14,589 bases of DNA from assembly GCA_001801285.1 (NCBI GenBank), contig MGXG01000033.1, forward strand, positions 1 through 14,589, in the 5' to 3' direction. The stretch's first letter is position 1; each line of letters opens with the position of its first letter. Shown here in pieces: positions 14,332 through 14,589 of the stretch. This stretch comes from Gammaproteobacteria bacterium GWE2_37_16. Lineage in GTDB: Bacteria; Pseudomonadota; Gammaproteobacteria; UBA9339. Under the pieces are notes generated by a model that ran no database searches, was not told the DNA's origin, and saw only the letters and a program-made list of their open reading frames with translations. The position numbers were made by a program, and so were the translations under genes.

Positions 14332-14589
14332 ATGAATTTTGCACAATTTAATTTAAACCCAAATATTAACAAAGCCATCCAGGTTTGTGGTTATACTAAA
14401 CCTACGCCAATTCAGGCACAATCTATACCGCCAATTATGGAAGGGAAGGATATAGTAGCTTCCGCTCCAACAGGAACGGGAAAAACTGCCGCCTATGTAC
14501 TTCCTATATTGCATCATCTCAGTATGAAAAAAGCCAGTGGTAAACCACGGGTTTTAATTTTAGCGCCAACGCGCGAATTAGCAGGTCAA
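14332..14589 (+). CDS. DEAD-box ATP-dependent RNA helicase (RhlE-like), partial
   Basis: The first 86 codons of a cytoplasmic RNA helicase that would remodel RNA in ribosome assembly or mRNA decay. The Q-motif region (GYTKPTPIQAQSIPPIMEGK, 20-39) precedes motif I APTGTGKT (45-52) and motif Ia APTREL (78-83). The sequence then runs off the right edge, so the DEAD box itself is not seen. AAGAGGA (14316-14322) serves two in-frame ATGs. The one at 14332 gives 9-nt spacing and the family-like start MNFAQFNLNP; the one at 14326 would add two residues with only 3 nt spacing. RhlE versus DeaD/SrmB cannot be settled from this fragment, though the short N-terminus before the Q-motif favours RhlE. Confidence 0.9.
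   Translation, partial: MNFAQFNLNPNINKAIQVCGYTKPTPIQAQSIPPIMEGKDIVASAPTGTGKTAAYVLPILHHLSMKKASGKPRVLILAPTRELAGQ

Overview
The window looks like chromosomal DNA of an AT-rich gammaproteobacterium. Support comes from a full-length 1148-residue Mfd, a CCA-encoding tRNA-Leu, lipoboxes on small lipoproteins, and dispersed repeats of REP and IS5/IS903 type. The low GC content, many hypothetical proteins and repeat load resemble Legionellales (Legionella/Coxiella relatives). That placement is an inference from style, not from a marker phylogeny.

Layout. Positions 1-3149 (minus strand) hold a three-gene exporter: an FtsX/MacB-type permease, an ABC ATPase directly abutting it, and, after a 283-bp repeat-bearing gap, a HlyD/MacA-type adaptor that runs off the left edge. 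Positions 3150-4170 are a repeat-rich island: three REP-like inverted pairs, a 136-bp MITE with IS903-like ends and a 9-bp target duplication, and one small lipoprotein gene. This is followed by tRNA-Leu(CAG) and, convergent with it, mfd (7717-4271). Rightward of mfd on the plus strand are a multi-pass membrane protein (7848-8606) and two small proline-rich proteins of unknown function (8801-9025, 9191-9628).

Positions 9629-9981 are non-coding, with a fourth REP-like pair and the inverted second copy of a 164-bp repeat also found at 1134-1297. On the minus strand, an AAA+/DUF4143 ATPase gene (11982-10654) is followed after 3 bp by a lipoprotein N-acetylmuramoyl-L-alanine amidase (10650-9982). 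The pair has a good sigma70-like promoter overlapped by inverted repeats. Next is a 601-residue FMN/TIM-barrel oxidoreductase-like protein with a cysteine-bearing C-terminal region (13898-12093). The right edge holds the first 86 codons of a DEAD-box RNA helicase.

Functional links are limited. The exporter is a clear functional set, and the ATPase-amidase pair is probably co-transcribed, though the reason is unknown. The other genes appear independent. No CRISPR array, prophage, integrase or complete transposase was seen. The most notable signals are the nested and dispersed repeats, the cysteine set of the 601-residue protein, and the possible paralogy of the two proline-rich small proteins.
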